Of a DNA stretch of 64,000 nucleotides, positions 8,267 through 16,161 are shown in pieces; the first letter of the stretch is position 1; every line of letters begins with the position of its first letter. Under the pieces are notes generated by a model that saw only the letters and a list, made by a program, of their open reading frames with translations, was not told the origin of the DNA and made no database searches. The stretch comes from Hymenobacter sp. BT730 (GTDB taxonomy: Bacteria > Bacteroidota > Bacteroidia > Cytophagales > Hymenobacteraceae), in the NCBI RefSeq assembly GCF_030542105.1, contig NZ_JAUOFB010000001.1:310001-374000 (forward strand). The letters are read 5' to 3'. The translations under genes were made by a program, and so were the position numbers.

Positions 8267-9079
8267 ATGTCTAAGCTGAGAATACTCTATGCTGCCACGG
8301 AGATTAATCCGTTTTTGCAGACGACCAAGGTAGCGGAGTTTCTGCGGATGTTGCCCCAGGGAATGCAGGAAATGGGGATGGAAATCCGAATTTTCGTTCC
8401 TCGCTTCGGCATTATCAACGAGCGGAAGAACCGTCTGCACGAAGTTGTCCGTCTGTCCGGCATCAACATTGCCGTAGGCGAAGAGGAAAAGCCCCTGATT
8501 ATCAAGGTGGCTTCTATTCCCAATGCCAAGTTGCAGGTTTATTTTATCGACAACGAAGATTATTTTCACCGCAAGTCGGTGCTGGTTGATAAAAACAACC
8601 AGTTCCATGCCGATAACGATGAGCGCGCCATCTTCTTCTGCAAGGGCGTGCTGGAAACGGTGAAGAAACTGGGCTGGGCGCCGGACATCGTTCATTGCAA
8701 CGACTGGATGACGGGCCTGATTCCGATGTACCTGAAAACGACTTACAAGAAGGACCCGATTTTCAAGGACTCCAAGTCTATTTTCACGGTCTATAACAAT
8801 GAATTCGCCCACAAATTTGAAGGCGACATTATTGAGAAGGCCAAGATGCTGGACATTGATGATGAGATGCTCACCCATCTGAAATCCGCTGATTTCGGTG
8901 GCTTCATCAAAATCGGCATGGAGTATGCTGACTCGGTCATCAAATCGGACGAAGACTTCAGCGACAACCTGAATGCGCTTTTCAACGAGTATTCCCAGAA
9001 GCGCAGCATTGGCCAGGTAGCGGCCGATGATAATCTGCTTACCTCTTACTACGCTCTCTATAATGAATTGGCCAGCTAG
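8267..9079 (+). CDS. Short glycogen/starch-synthase-like protein (GT5 N-terminal domain only)
   Basis: 270 residues from the ATG at 8267 (MSKLRILYAATEINPF). It resembles the N-terminal half of GT5 glycogen synthases: strand-loop start, EINPF, IVHCNDWMTGLIPMYL and a FTVYNNEF segment. The C-terminal GT-B domain, about 200 residues in full-length enzymes, is absent. The ADP-glucose-binding KxGGL motif is replaced by TTKVAEFL. Catalysis is therefore doubtful. Similar short proteins are annotated as 'glycogen/starch synthase' beside panC in many Bacteroidota. It overlaps the DUF4270 gene by 17 bp. Confidence 0.85.
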   Translation: MSKLRILYAATEINPFLQTTKVAEFLRMLPQGMQEMGMEIRIFVPRFGIINERKNRLHEVVRLSGINIAVGEEEKPLIIKVASIPNAKLQVYFIDNEDYFHRKSVLVDKNNQFHADNDERAIFFCKGVLETVKKLGWAPDIVHCNDWMTGLIPMYLKTTYKKDPIFKDSKSIFTVYNNEFAHKFEGDIIEKAKMLDIDDEMLTHLKSADFGGFIKIGMEYADSVIKSDEDFSDNLNALFNEYSQKRSIGQVAADDNLLTSYYALYNELAS

Positions 9080-10547
9080 CGCCTTCCGACGGGCGTCGGC
9101 ATTTTTTCTTTCGGCTTCCCTCCTGCTTACTGCTTGCGAAGACCCCAATGAGCTAGGCTTGGACCTCCCCGGCACTACGCCTATTAATACCGAATTCAAG
9201 GATTTTGCCGTAACGGCTTCCACCGTGAAGCTGGATTCGCTCGGCACGTTGGGCCGCAACCAGTATCTGGTGGGCCGCCTGACCGATGCCAACCTGGGCA
9301 CCATTACGGCACGTACCTTTTTCGAGACGAAAGTCACTTCCGACTCCCTTCCTTCTGATTACACCAATGCCCGCCTGGATTCGGTGGTCCTGCGGCTGGG
9401 TTTTGATCGGGTGTATGGCACGGACACCAAGCCTGTTCAGTTTGATCTTTTCCGTTTAGCTCAACCTCTGGAAGAGCGAGTAACATATACTTCGGCCAGC
9501 TCGCTACCCGTGCAAACGCCCGCTTTGCTGACGAATGTGAGCGACAAAGTGAACCGGACGGCTTTGGTGCGGCAGCTGAAGAACCCTACTTCGGCCGATG
9601 ACACCACGACGGTAGTAGTGGCGGTTCCGGTGCGAGTAGTCCGGCTACCCCTGGTAAAAGCCGGACAGACTTCATCGTTTACCACACAACTCTTTGAGGC
9701 CCTGAATACTCCTGGTTTTAGCCAGACAACGCTTTCTTCCTTGCTGCCCGGCTTTGCCTTGGCCCCTACGGCCAGCTTCTCAGGCTCTATTGTCCAGTTT
9801 GGCCGCTCTGCCAGCACGCGTATGGTAGTGTATTTCCACGTAGATAAGCGGAAAACACCCGGCCGTACTTATAGCATTGATCTGGGTGACCCTACTGGAA
9901 CCAACCCTAATGCGCCTCGTTTCTTTACACAAATCACGACCGATTTAAGCGGCTCAGCTGCTTTTGCGGGCTTACGTACTCGCAAAGATTCTGTGTCGGC
10001 CGACAGAACAAATGGCTTAACCTATATCCAGGAAGGAACTGGCTTAAGCACCAAGCTATTCATACCCGGTCTGAACGAGTTGCGTAAGCAGCCCAATCTT
10101 ATTATTAACCGGGCGGAACTTATTATTCCGATAAAACCCTTTGCCAACCTACAGTTTGCTTATCCGCCGTTTGCTTACCTGTATGAAGTGAACCGCAATA
10201 ACTTGGTTCTGCGCCGGAACGTTAATGGGGTAACCCAAGACCGCCTGGTTCAAAGAGATGTTGCGTCAGCTCAAGGGGCGGGAAATGCGGCTGCAGTAAC
10301 GTATTACGATTTGGGACCAACCAATAAGTACTACAGCGTTTTGCTCACCAGCTATGTACAGGCATATGTAGCGGGCAAGTTGGATGCTGAAATACCGCAG
10401 GGCTTTTTGCTGACTCCATCTCCACGGAACATCAATGGTTTAACAACCAATGAAGAAGCCGCGCTTCAGCTGACCAACCTTACCCTGAACCGCGCCGTAC
10501 TCGACGCCAATAATATCAGGTTGCGCGTATACACGTCCAGCCTGTAG
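9063..10547 (+). CDS. DUF4270-family lipoprotein
   Basis: 494 residues from the ATG at 9063, which overlaps the end of the previous gene. The N-terminus is a lipoprotein signal: a basic start, a hydrophobic stretch and the lipobox LLTAC, with Cys about residue 25, followed by EDPNELGLDL, typical of Bacteroidota DUF4270 proteins. The rest is beta-rich with no enzyme motif. It is probably anchored in the envelope; its function is unknown. The conserved order with the glycogen-synthase-like gene and glmS suggests an envelope-sugar link, but that is inference. Confidence 0.9.
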   Translation: MNWPASAFRRASAFFLSASLLLTACEDPNELGLDLPGTTPINTEFKDFAVTASTVKLDSLGTLGRNQYLVGRLTDANLGTITARTFFETKVTSDSLPSDYTNARLDSVVLRLGFDRVYGTDTKPVQFDLFRLAQPLEERVTYTSASSLPVQTPALLTNVSDKVNRTALVRQLKNPTSADDTTTVVVAVPVRVVRLPLVKAGQTSSFTTQLFEALNTPGFSQTTLSSLLPGFALAPTASFSGSIVQFGRSASTRMVVYFHVDKRKTPGRTYSIDLGDPTGTNPNAPRFFTQITTDLSGSAAFAGLRTRKDSVSADRTNGLTYIQEGTGLSTKLFIPGLNELRKQPNLIINRAELIIPIKPFANLQFAYPPFAYLYEVNRNNLVLRRNVNGVTQDRLVQRDVASAQGAGNAAAVTYYDLGPTNKYYSVLLTSYVQAYVAGKLDAEIPQGFLLTPSPRNINGLTTNEEAALQLTNLTLNRAVLDANNIRLRVYTSSL

Positions 10548-10569
10548 AAATACCTTTTTCAGCATTTTT

Positions 10570-10624
10570 GTCGGCTGGTTTCCGGCGAGGGCCTTTGCTC
10601 CGTTGGTACTAGCCGGCCTTTTTT
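10570..10624 (+). terminator. Weak terminator or attenuator before glmS
   Basis: An imperfect stem (GTCGGCTGGT near 10570 with ACTAGCCGGC at 10608-10617) is followed by a T6 run, between the DUF4270 stop and glmS. It could limit read-through into glmS. Confidence 0.45.
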
Positions 10625-10654
10625 CTGCCTATTTTCCTTTTTCACTGAACTATT

Positions 10655-12490
10655 ATGTGCGGCATTGTAGCATACATTGGGCACCGTGAGGCTTGCCCCA
10701 TCATTCTAAAAGGACTGCGTCGTCTGGAATACCGGGGATACGATTCTGCCGGAGTGGCCTTGTTAAACGGTGAGTTGAACGTTTACAAGAAGAAGGGCAA
10801 AGTCGCTGACTTAGAAGCTTTCATTGCCGATAAAGATTTGCACTCGCATACCGGCATGGGGCATACCCGCTGGGCCACGCATGGCGAGCCTAATGACTCC
10901 AACGCTCACCCCCACTATTCTACCTCCGAGCGGATTGCCATTATCCATAATGGCATTATTGAGAACTATGCCGCGCTGAAAACGCACCTGCAGCAGCAGG
11001 GACACGTTTTTCACTCTGATACGGACACGGAAGTATTCGTAAATCTGATTGAAGAAATTCAGAAGCAAAACAACTGCTCGCTGGAAGAAGCTGTACGCCT
11101 GGCCCTGCACGAAGTGGTAGGTGCTTATGCTATTGTTGTGCTGAGCAAGGATGAGCCAAACCAGCTGATTGCTGCTCGCAAAGGCTCTCCCATGGTAATT
11201 GGCATCGGTGAAGGCGAGTTCTTCCTGGCTTCCGACGCTACGCCTATTATTGAGTACACTAACGAAGTGGTGTATGTGAATGACTATGAAATCGTAGTTA
11301 TTCGGGATGGCAAGATGGAGATTCGCAGCAAAGAAGATGTACAGCAGACGCCGTACATCCAGAAGCTGGAAATGGCCCTCGACAGCATTGAGAAAGGCGG
11401 TTACGAGCACTTCATGCTGAAGGAGATTTTTGAGCAGCCTCGCTCCATCCTCGACTCCATGCGCGGCCGTTTAGAACTGGAAGCCGGCCACCTGAACATG
11501 GGTGGTGTGCGAGCCTACGAGCAGAAGTTCGTGAATGCCCAGCGCATCATCATTGTTGCTTGTGGTACCTCCTGGCACGCGGGCCTGGTAGCCGAGTACC
11601 TGATTGAGGATTTGGCACGGATTCCGGTAGAAGTGGAATATGCTTCGGAGTTCCGCTACCGGAACCCCATCATCACGGAGCGCGACATTGTTATTGCTAT
11701 TTCGCAGTCCGGTGAAACCGCGGATACCCTGGCAGCTATTGAGTTAGCGAAGAGCAAAGGCGCTACCATTTTCGGCATTTGCAATGTAGTGGGCAGCAGC
11801 ATTGCCCGCGCTACTGATGCTGGTGCTTATACCCATGCAGGCCCTGAAATTGGGGTAGCTTCTACCAAAGCCTTTACAGCACAGGTAACTGTACTCACGC
11901 TGCTGGCGATGATTGTAGGCAGCAAGCGCGGCACTCTCACCGATCTGAAACTGCGGGAGTTGATGGTGGAGCTGGAAAATATTCCATCCAAAGTAGAAAA
12001 GGCACTCCTGCTGAACACGGAAATCAAGCAGATTGCCGAGATTTTCAAGGATGTGCCTAACTTCTTGTACTTGGGCCGCGGGTATAACTTCCCGGTAGCG
12101 CTGGAAGGCGCTCTGAAGCTGAAAGAAATCAGCTACATCCATGCCGAGGGCTACCCAGCGGCTGAAATGAAGCACGGCCCTATTGCCCTTATTGATGAGA
12201 ACATGCCGGTAGTAGTTATTGCTACCAAGGACAGCTCGTATGAGAAGGTAGTGTCGAACATTCAGGAAGTGAAAGCCCGCAAAGGCCGCATTATTGCGGT
12301 GGTAACGGAAGGTGACACGACAATTCCGGATATGGCCGAGTTTGTGATTGAAGTACCCGCTACAAGCGAAGTCCTGATGCCACTGGTATCAGTAGTTCCA
12401 CTGCAGCTGCTATCTTACCATATTGCGGTACTGCGTGGTTGCAACGTAGACCAGCCCCGTAACTTGGCCAAATCGGTAACAGTAGAGTAA
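10655..12490 (+). CDS. glmS: Glutamine--fructose-6-phosphate aminotransferase (isomerising)
   Basis: 611 residues, the standard length. It makes glucosamine-6-phosphate, the entry to peptidoglycan and LPS amino sugars. The N-terminal nucleophile is Cys2 (MCGIVAYIG), with RGYDSAG and HTRWATHG of the glutaminase domain (about 1-240). Two SIS sugar-isomerase domains follow (about 285-425 and 455-595) with CGTSWHAG, SQSGETADTL and AEGYPAAEMKHGPIAL. The ending NLAKSVTVE is typical. No glmS ribozyme is visible upstream. Confidence 0.98.
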   Translation: MCGIVAYIGHREACPIILKGLRRLEYRGYDSAGVALLNGELNVYKKKGKVADLEAFIADKDLHSHTGMGHTRWATHGEPNDSNAHPHYSTSERIAIIHNGIIENYAALKTHLQQQGHVFHSDTDTEVFVNLIEEIQKQNNCSLEEAVRLALHEVVGAYAIVVLSKDEPNQLIAARKGSPMVIGIGEGEFFLASDATPIIEYTNEVVYVNDYEIVVIRDGKMEIRSKEDVQQTPYIQKLEMALDSIEKGGYEHFMLKEIFEQPRSILDSMRGRLELEAGHLNMGGVRAYEQKFVNAQRIIIVACGTSWHAGLVAEYLIEDLARIPVEVEYASEFRYRNPIITERDIVIAISQSGETADTLAAIELAKSKGATIFGICNVVGSSIARATDAGAYTHAGPEIGVASTKAFTAQVTVLTLLAMIVGSKRGTLTDLKLRELMVELENIPSKVEKALLLNTEIKQIAEIFKDVPNFLYLGRGYNFPVALEGALKLKEISYIHAEGYPAAEMKHGPIALIDENMPVVVIATKDSSYEKVVSNIQEVKARKGRIIAVVTEGDTTIPDMAEFVIEVPATSEVLMPLVSVVPLQLLSYHIAVLRGCNVDQPRNLAKSVTVE

Positions 12491-12513
12491 GCATTTTGCT
12501 GAAGCAATAAATG

Positions 12514-12546
12514 AAAGGGAAGTACTTTGCGGTACTTCCCTTTTTT
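12514..12546 (+). terminator. glmS terminator
   Basis: A stem AAAGGGAAGTAC/GTACTTCCCTTT with a short TTTGCG loop ends in a T6 tract, 24 bp after the glmS stop. Confidence 0.92.
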
Positions 12547-12551
12547 ACGTC

Positions 12552-14042
12552 ATGATTTTCCGCTCTGCCTCAGCCCTTTTTCTGCACCGCCGCTTCTGGC
12601 CGTGGCTATTGGGCATAGGGGCTGCTCTCTGCCTGCTCCCTTTTCTTGCCTTGGCGGTTTATTGCCATCCTTATCTGGATGACTACAGTGTGCCCCAGGC
12701 GCTCCGGAAAGAAAGCTTTCTGCCCTACATATTTAATACCCATTTTCGGCATTCGGGGCGGTTCTCTTCCTCGCTTATCAGCATCTTGCACCCGTTTATA
12801 GCGGCAGGGGGGGTGAATTTACCTTTGTACAGGTTGTATGTAGGAGGGTTGATTCTGCTGCTGGGACTGAGTATGGCGGTATCTGCCTATACTGTGCTGA
12901 GTGGCGGTACTATATCCAAGCGGGTGCGCTGGGCCGGGGGGAGCATACTGGTGCTTTTATACTTCCTGTGGCTCCCAAGTCCTACTGAGGCCTTTTACTG
13001 GTTTATTAGCGGCCTGGCATATACAGTTCCCTGCATTCTAGGCTTGGCACTGCTGGCCGTCATGGGGGTGCTTCCCCTTATTCGGCAGCATAGTCTGCGA
13101 GGCGTATTCTGGGTAATAGCCAGTCTGCTGGCCTTTTTTGCTCCCGCTTTCTCGGAGGTAACAGCTTGCATTGCCATTGCGGGCGGGCTGGTTTCGGTAC
13201 CTGTGCTATGGAAAAATAGGTCAGCGGCCGGTTGGTGGTGGCTGACAGGCTTGGCTCTGCTCAGCGCTATTTTGCTGCTTTCAGCCCCCGGTAACTTCAG
13301 CCGGATAGACAGCATGAAAGTGCAGGTATCAGTGCCCCACGCAGTGTTCACCACGACGGTAGCCGTGGCCTATATGCTCGTCAACTGGCTGGGCAGCGGC
13401 ATTTTGGTACTGGTTACCATCCTATTATTGCCCTGGCTGCATCAAGTGGCTGTTGCCAAAGCGGCCCCGATCTGGCAGCGCCTTACCCGGAATGTTTGGT
13501 GGTGGCCGCTGTTCTTTGGTATGGGACTTTACAGCAGCTTTCTACTGACGTATCTGGCCATTGATACGCCGCCGCCGCCCCGGTGCTTCAATATTCTTTA
13601 CCTCTTTTTTATGGTGAGCTGGTGGATGTCGGTGTTTGGCTGGATTGGCTACCGGGTGCGGAAAGGGCACGCGGCACCCCAGCTGAGTGGCCCGGCCCGG
13701 CTATTAGTAGGCGGCCTGATCTTCGTGGCACTATGGAGCAACCATGATGTACCCCTGGAGCGTCTGCACATTAACCGGCGCATCAATACTGTCGTTTCGG
13801 CTTATTCTGACTGGTTGAGTGGTAACGCCGCCCGCTACGACCAAGAGCAGCAAGCCCGCTACCGGCTGCTCACGGCTCCCATACCAGACGTGGTATTGCC
13901 CCCACTCACGGTCAAGCTCAAAACCATCTACTTCAACGACCTTTCCAGTAATCCACATTGGTGGGGCAATGTGGATTTTGCCGCGTGCTTCGGCAAACGC
14001 AGTCTGCGGGTAGCAGTTCCTGCTGCAGTACTAGCTCGCTAA
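12552..14042 (+). CDS. DUF6056-like polytopic membrane protein
   Basis: 496 residues with roughly ten to twelve hydrophobic segments. After the first membrane helix comes HPYLDDYSVPQAL and later FRHSGRFSSS, the acidic DDYS and GRF/Y patterns seen in GT-C-like multi-pass proteins such as DUF6056. The C-terminal 100 residues appear soluble and extracytoplasmic. A glycosyltransferase-like role in envelope polymer synthesis is possible, but I cannot assign a substrate. It starts only 6 bp after the glmS terminator and its 3' end overlaps the convergent gene by 12 bp. Confidence 0.75.
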   Translation: MIFRSASALFLHRRFWPWLLGIGAALCLLPFLALAVYCHPYLDDYSVPQALRKESFLPYIFNTHFRHSGRFSSSLISILHPFIAAGGVNLPLYRLYVGGLILLLGLSMAVSAYTVLSGGTISKRVRWAGGSILVLLYFLWLPSPTEAFYWFISGLAYTVPCILGLALLAVMGVLPLIRQHSLRGVFWVIASLLAFFAPAFSEVTACIAIAGGLVSVPVLWKNRSAAGWWWLTGLALLSAILLLSAPGNFSRIDSMKVQVSVPHAVFTTTVAVAYMLVNWLGSGILVLVTILLLPWLHQVAVAKAAPIWQRLTRNVWWWPLFFGMGLYSSFLLTYLAIDTPPPPRCFNILYLFFMVSWWMSVFGWIGYRVRKGHAAPQLSGPARLLVGGLIFVALWSNHDVPLERLHINRRINTVVSAYSDWLSGNAARYDQEQQARYRLLTAPIPDVVLPPLTVKLKTIYFNDLSSNPHWWGNVDFAACFGKRSLRVAVPAAVLAR

Positions 14043-14702
14043 CTCAAACGACTCGCCCCGCAAAGCCATATGCTTCAGTAGCGGGCAGGCTTTGTAGCGC
14101 TCCTCGTGAGTGTCCTGGTATAGCGCTTCCAGGATATCATATACGCGGGCCACTCCAATGGCATTGGCCCATTCAAAGGGCCCATGAGGATAATTGGTGC
14201 CCAGCTTCATGCCCAGATCAATGTCCCGCACCGAGGCAGTACCTTCCTGCAGTGTATAACAGGCTTCATTGATGATCATGGAGACAATACGCGGCGTCAC
14301 CAGCCCCACCCGCTCGGCTACAATCCGATATTCTGTACCTAAGCCGGCACATACCTTGACCAGCTCTGAGGTATCGTGGAGATTATAAAGGCTCACTTCC
14401 AGCAGGCGGCGGTCCAGCAAAGTAGGCACGGCACATAAGCCAAATACGGGACCCAGGGGCGCTTCTTCATGGTGAAAGAGCTGCGCCAGGGAGTGCCGGG
14501 TAGTATCGTAAAACAGCGGTTGACGGGGGCGCTCATAGTGCAGCTCGGGCCAGGGACGCAGGTCAAAAGCCACATCGGCGGCGGCCAGGCGGGTCAGCAG
14601 ATCGAAGGAGGTAGCCGGGCAGAAGTCGTAGGTGTGCTGCGGACCAAATTTGCGGCGCAGCTCGTCCTCCAGATGGCTGCCTTCGACGATAAACAGATGC
14701 AT
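14031..14702 (-). CDS. 3-hydroxyacyl-CoA dehydrogenase-family protein with degenerate N-domain
   Basis: 223 residues. The C-terminal ~100 residues are a clear 3HCDH C-terminal domain: VGLVTPRIVSMIINEACYTL, then DIDLGMKLGTNYPHGPFEWA and DILEALYQ. The N-terminal ~100 residues are too short for a normal NAD-binding Rossmann domain and show no GxGxxG. Where active enzymes have HFFNPVP, this protein has FGLCAVP, so the catalytic histidine is missing. It is probably a non-enzymatic or altered-function homologue. Its 3' end overlaps the convergent membrane-protein gene by 12 bp, and RidA starts 55 bp upstream on the other strand. Confidence 0.8.
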   Translation of the reverse strand: MHLFIVEGSHLEDELRRKFGPQHTYDFCPATSFDLLTRLAAADVAFDLRPWPELHYERPRQPLFYDTTRHSLAQLFHHEEAPLGPVFGLCAVPTLLDRRLLEVSLYNLHDTSELVKVCAGLGTEYRIVAERVGLVTPRIVSMIINEACYTLQEGTASVRDIDLGMKLGTNYPHGPFEWANAIGVARVYDILEALYQDTHEERYKACPLLKHMALRGESFELAS

Positions 14703-14720
14703 AGTTGCTTACTTTGGGCT

Positions 14721-14728
14721 CAAAGATA
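14721..14728 (-). promoter_or_regulatory. Candidate -7 promoter element
   Basis: TATCTTTG on the minus strand, a perfect TAnnTTTG, 18 bp before the start of the 3HCDH-like gene; the transcript would have a very short leader. No clear -33 element. Confidence 0.35.
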
Positions 14729-14757
14729 GACGTCCACCCTTCAATTCCTTCTTGCTC

Positions 14758-15150
14758 ATGCCGCATACTATCCTATACTCGCCCGAAGCCCCAGCGCCCA
14801 TCGGGCCTTACAGCCAGGCAATTCAAGCTGGCAACACCGTGTACGTCTCAGGGCAGATAGCTCTGGATGCTACTACCGGCCAACTGGCCGGCAATGGTGA
14901 TGTAGCAGCGGAAACCCATCAGGTAATGCGTAACCTGCAGGCTGTACTGACCGCCGCCGGTCTGGCCCTCACGGACGTAGTGAAAACCAGCATCTTCGTT
15001 ACGGACTTAGGCAACTTTGCCCTCATCAACGAAATTTACGGCAGCTATTTCTCCGAGGAATATGCTCCGGCCCGGGAAACTGTGCAGGTCAGCCGTTTAC
15101 CCAAGGATGTGCAGGTGGAAATATCCTGCATTGCGGTAAAAAGCGAGTAG
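14758..15150 (+). CDS. ridA: RidA/YjgF-family reactive imine deaminase
   Basis: 130 residues from the ATG at 14758 (MPHTILYSPEAPAPIGPYSQA), the normal length for RidA. It contains the family pattern GPYSQA, VYVSGQIALD, the NL..VL..AG segment and the C-terminal VEISCIAV. The arginine equivalent to the substrate-binding Arg105 is in APARETVQV. RidA hydrolyses enamine/imine intermediates released by PLP enzymes, protecting them from damage. Transcribed alone and divergent from the 3HCDH-like gene. Confidence 0.93.
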   Translation: MPHTILYSPEAPAPIGPYSQAIQAGNTVYVSGQIALDATTGQLAGNGDVAAETHQVMRNLQAVLTAAGLALTDVVKTSIFVTDLGNFALINEIYGSYFSEEYAPARETVQVSRLPKDVQVEISCIAVKSE

Positions 15151-15181
15151 ATAATTCGGCGCCGAAGCCTTAGTTTGGCAA

Positions 15182-15218
15182 TCAGGCGCTTACGTTTAAT
15201 CAGCACGTAAGCGCCTGA
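15182..15218. terminator. Perfect 14-bp hairpin after ridA
   Basis: A 14-bp perfect inverted repeat (TCAGGCGCTTACGT and its complement) with a 9-nt loop lies 32 bp past the ridA stop and 30 bp before the next ATG. Only ATATTTCTC follows it, so it may be a terminator with a poor T-tract or a leader structure. Confidence 0.6.
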
Positions 15219-15247
15219 ATATTTCTCATCTACTTATTGCCGCGTGT

Positions 15248-15433
15248 ATGAAAGAGCTTGGTCTCGGAATGCTCATTATCGGGTTTGTATCGCTCCTGCT
15301 GCCTTTGCTGGGCATGAAGTTTATGTTTCTGACCTGGATTGATCAGTGGGGCAGCACCGCTTCCTGGGCCATTCGTGGGGGAATTACCGCGCTGGGGCTG
15401 ATTCTGTACCTGGTCTATCGAAACCGGGACTGA
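15248..15433 (+). CDS. Small two-helix membrane protein
   Basis: 61 residues. Hydrophobic segments at about 5-30 and 40-56 with a short polar loop containing WIDQWG between, and a basic end (YRNRD). No named family is recognised. Its stop codon TGA overlaps the ATG of the pentapeptide-repeat gene (TGATG), a strong sign of translational coupling and a good argument that it is real. Confidence 0.8.
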   Translation: MKELGLGMLIIGFVSLLLPLLGMKFMFLTWIDQWGSTASWAIRGGITALGLILYLVYRNRD

Positions 15434-16044
15434 TGCGGCAGCCAGCTTCCCGTAAGCCGCCCAAACCACTGCGCAAGCCCGCTTATTTCCCGGAGGGCCA
15501 TGTCCTAACACGCACCCTGCCAGCGGATCTGGCCGGCCAGCGCGAGTTTGAGGAATATCACTTCGTCGGTTTCGACTTCAGCCAGGCCAACCTGAGCGGG
15601 TGGCGCTTTAGTGACTGTTTATTTGAGAACTGCAATCTGGCGGGCGCCACCATTGCTAACACGGCATTCCAGAACGTGGCTTTTGCGGGTTGCAAGCTGA
15701 TAGGCTTACCCTTTCAGGCATGCCGCGACATGCTGTTTGGCGTGCATTTCGACCACTGCCAGCTCGATTACGCTTCTTTTCTGGGCCGGGCCCTGTCCAA
15801 CACCCGATTTATAAACTGCTCGCTGCAGGAGGCGGATTTCACGCAGGCGGATTTAACCAACGCCGCATTTCAGGACTGCAAACTCTTGCGGGCTGTTTTC
15901 AAGCAAACCCGATTGGTGGGCGCGGATTTCAGCACCGCGCAGGATGTGGAACTGGACCCCGCCCAAAACGAAGTAAAGCAGGCTCGGTTTTCCCTGCATA
16001 GCCTGCCTGGCCTGCTCACGCAGTTTGAGCTGGTTATCAGCTAA
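15433..16044 (+). CDS. Pentapeptide-repeat protein
   Basis: 203 residues from the ATG at 15433, which shares one base with the upstream TGA. After a basic, proline-rich N-terminus, repeats of the A(D/N)LxX type run through the protein (SQANLSGWRF, FENCNLAGATI, EADFTQADLTNAAF, TRLVGADFSTA), predicting a right-handed quadrilateral beta-helix. Homologues include McbG and QnrA-type gyrase-protecting proteins, but most pentapeptide proteins have no known role and nothing here supports resistance. It is coupled to the small membrane protein upstream. Confidence 0.9.
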   Translation: MRQPASRKPPKPLRKPAYFPEGHVLTRTLPADLAGQREFEEYHFVGFDFSQANLSGWRFSDCLFENCNLAGATIANTAFQNVAFAGCKLIGLPFQACRDMLFGVHFDHCQLDYASFLGRALSNTRFINCSLQEADFTQADLTNAAFQDCKLLRAVFKQTRLVGADFSTAQDVELDPAQNEVKQARFSLHSLPGLLTQFELVIS

Positions 16045-16089
16045 TGCCCCAGGGTTCTATTAGCTAACGTATTCCTGCCGGGGTGCCTA

Positions 16090-16118
16090 TTGCCTCCCCG
16101 GCTAATTACCTACCTTTG
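16090..16118 (+). promoter_or_regulatory. gltX promoter
   Basis: A -33 element TTG (16090-16092), an 18-nt spacer and a perfect -7 element TACCTTTG (16111-16118), 44 bp before the gltX ATG. Confidence 0.6.
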
Positions 16119-16161
16119 CGGCGCGTTTTCCCACCCGAAAGCGCTGCGAACCGACTGTATT

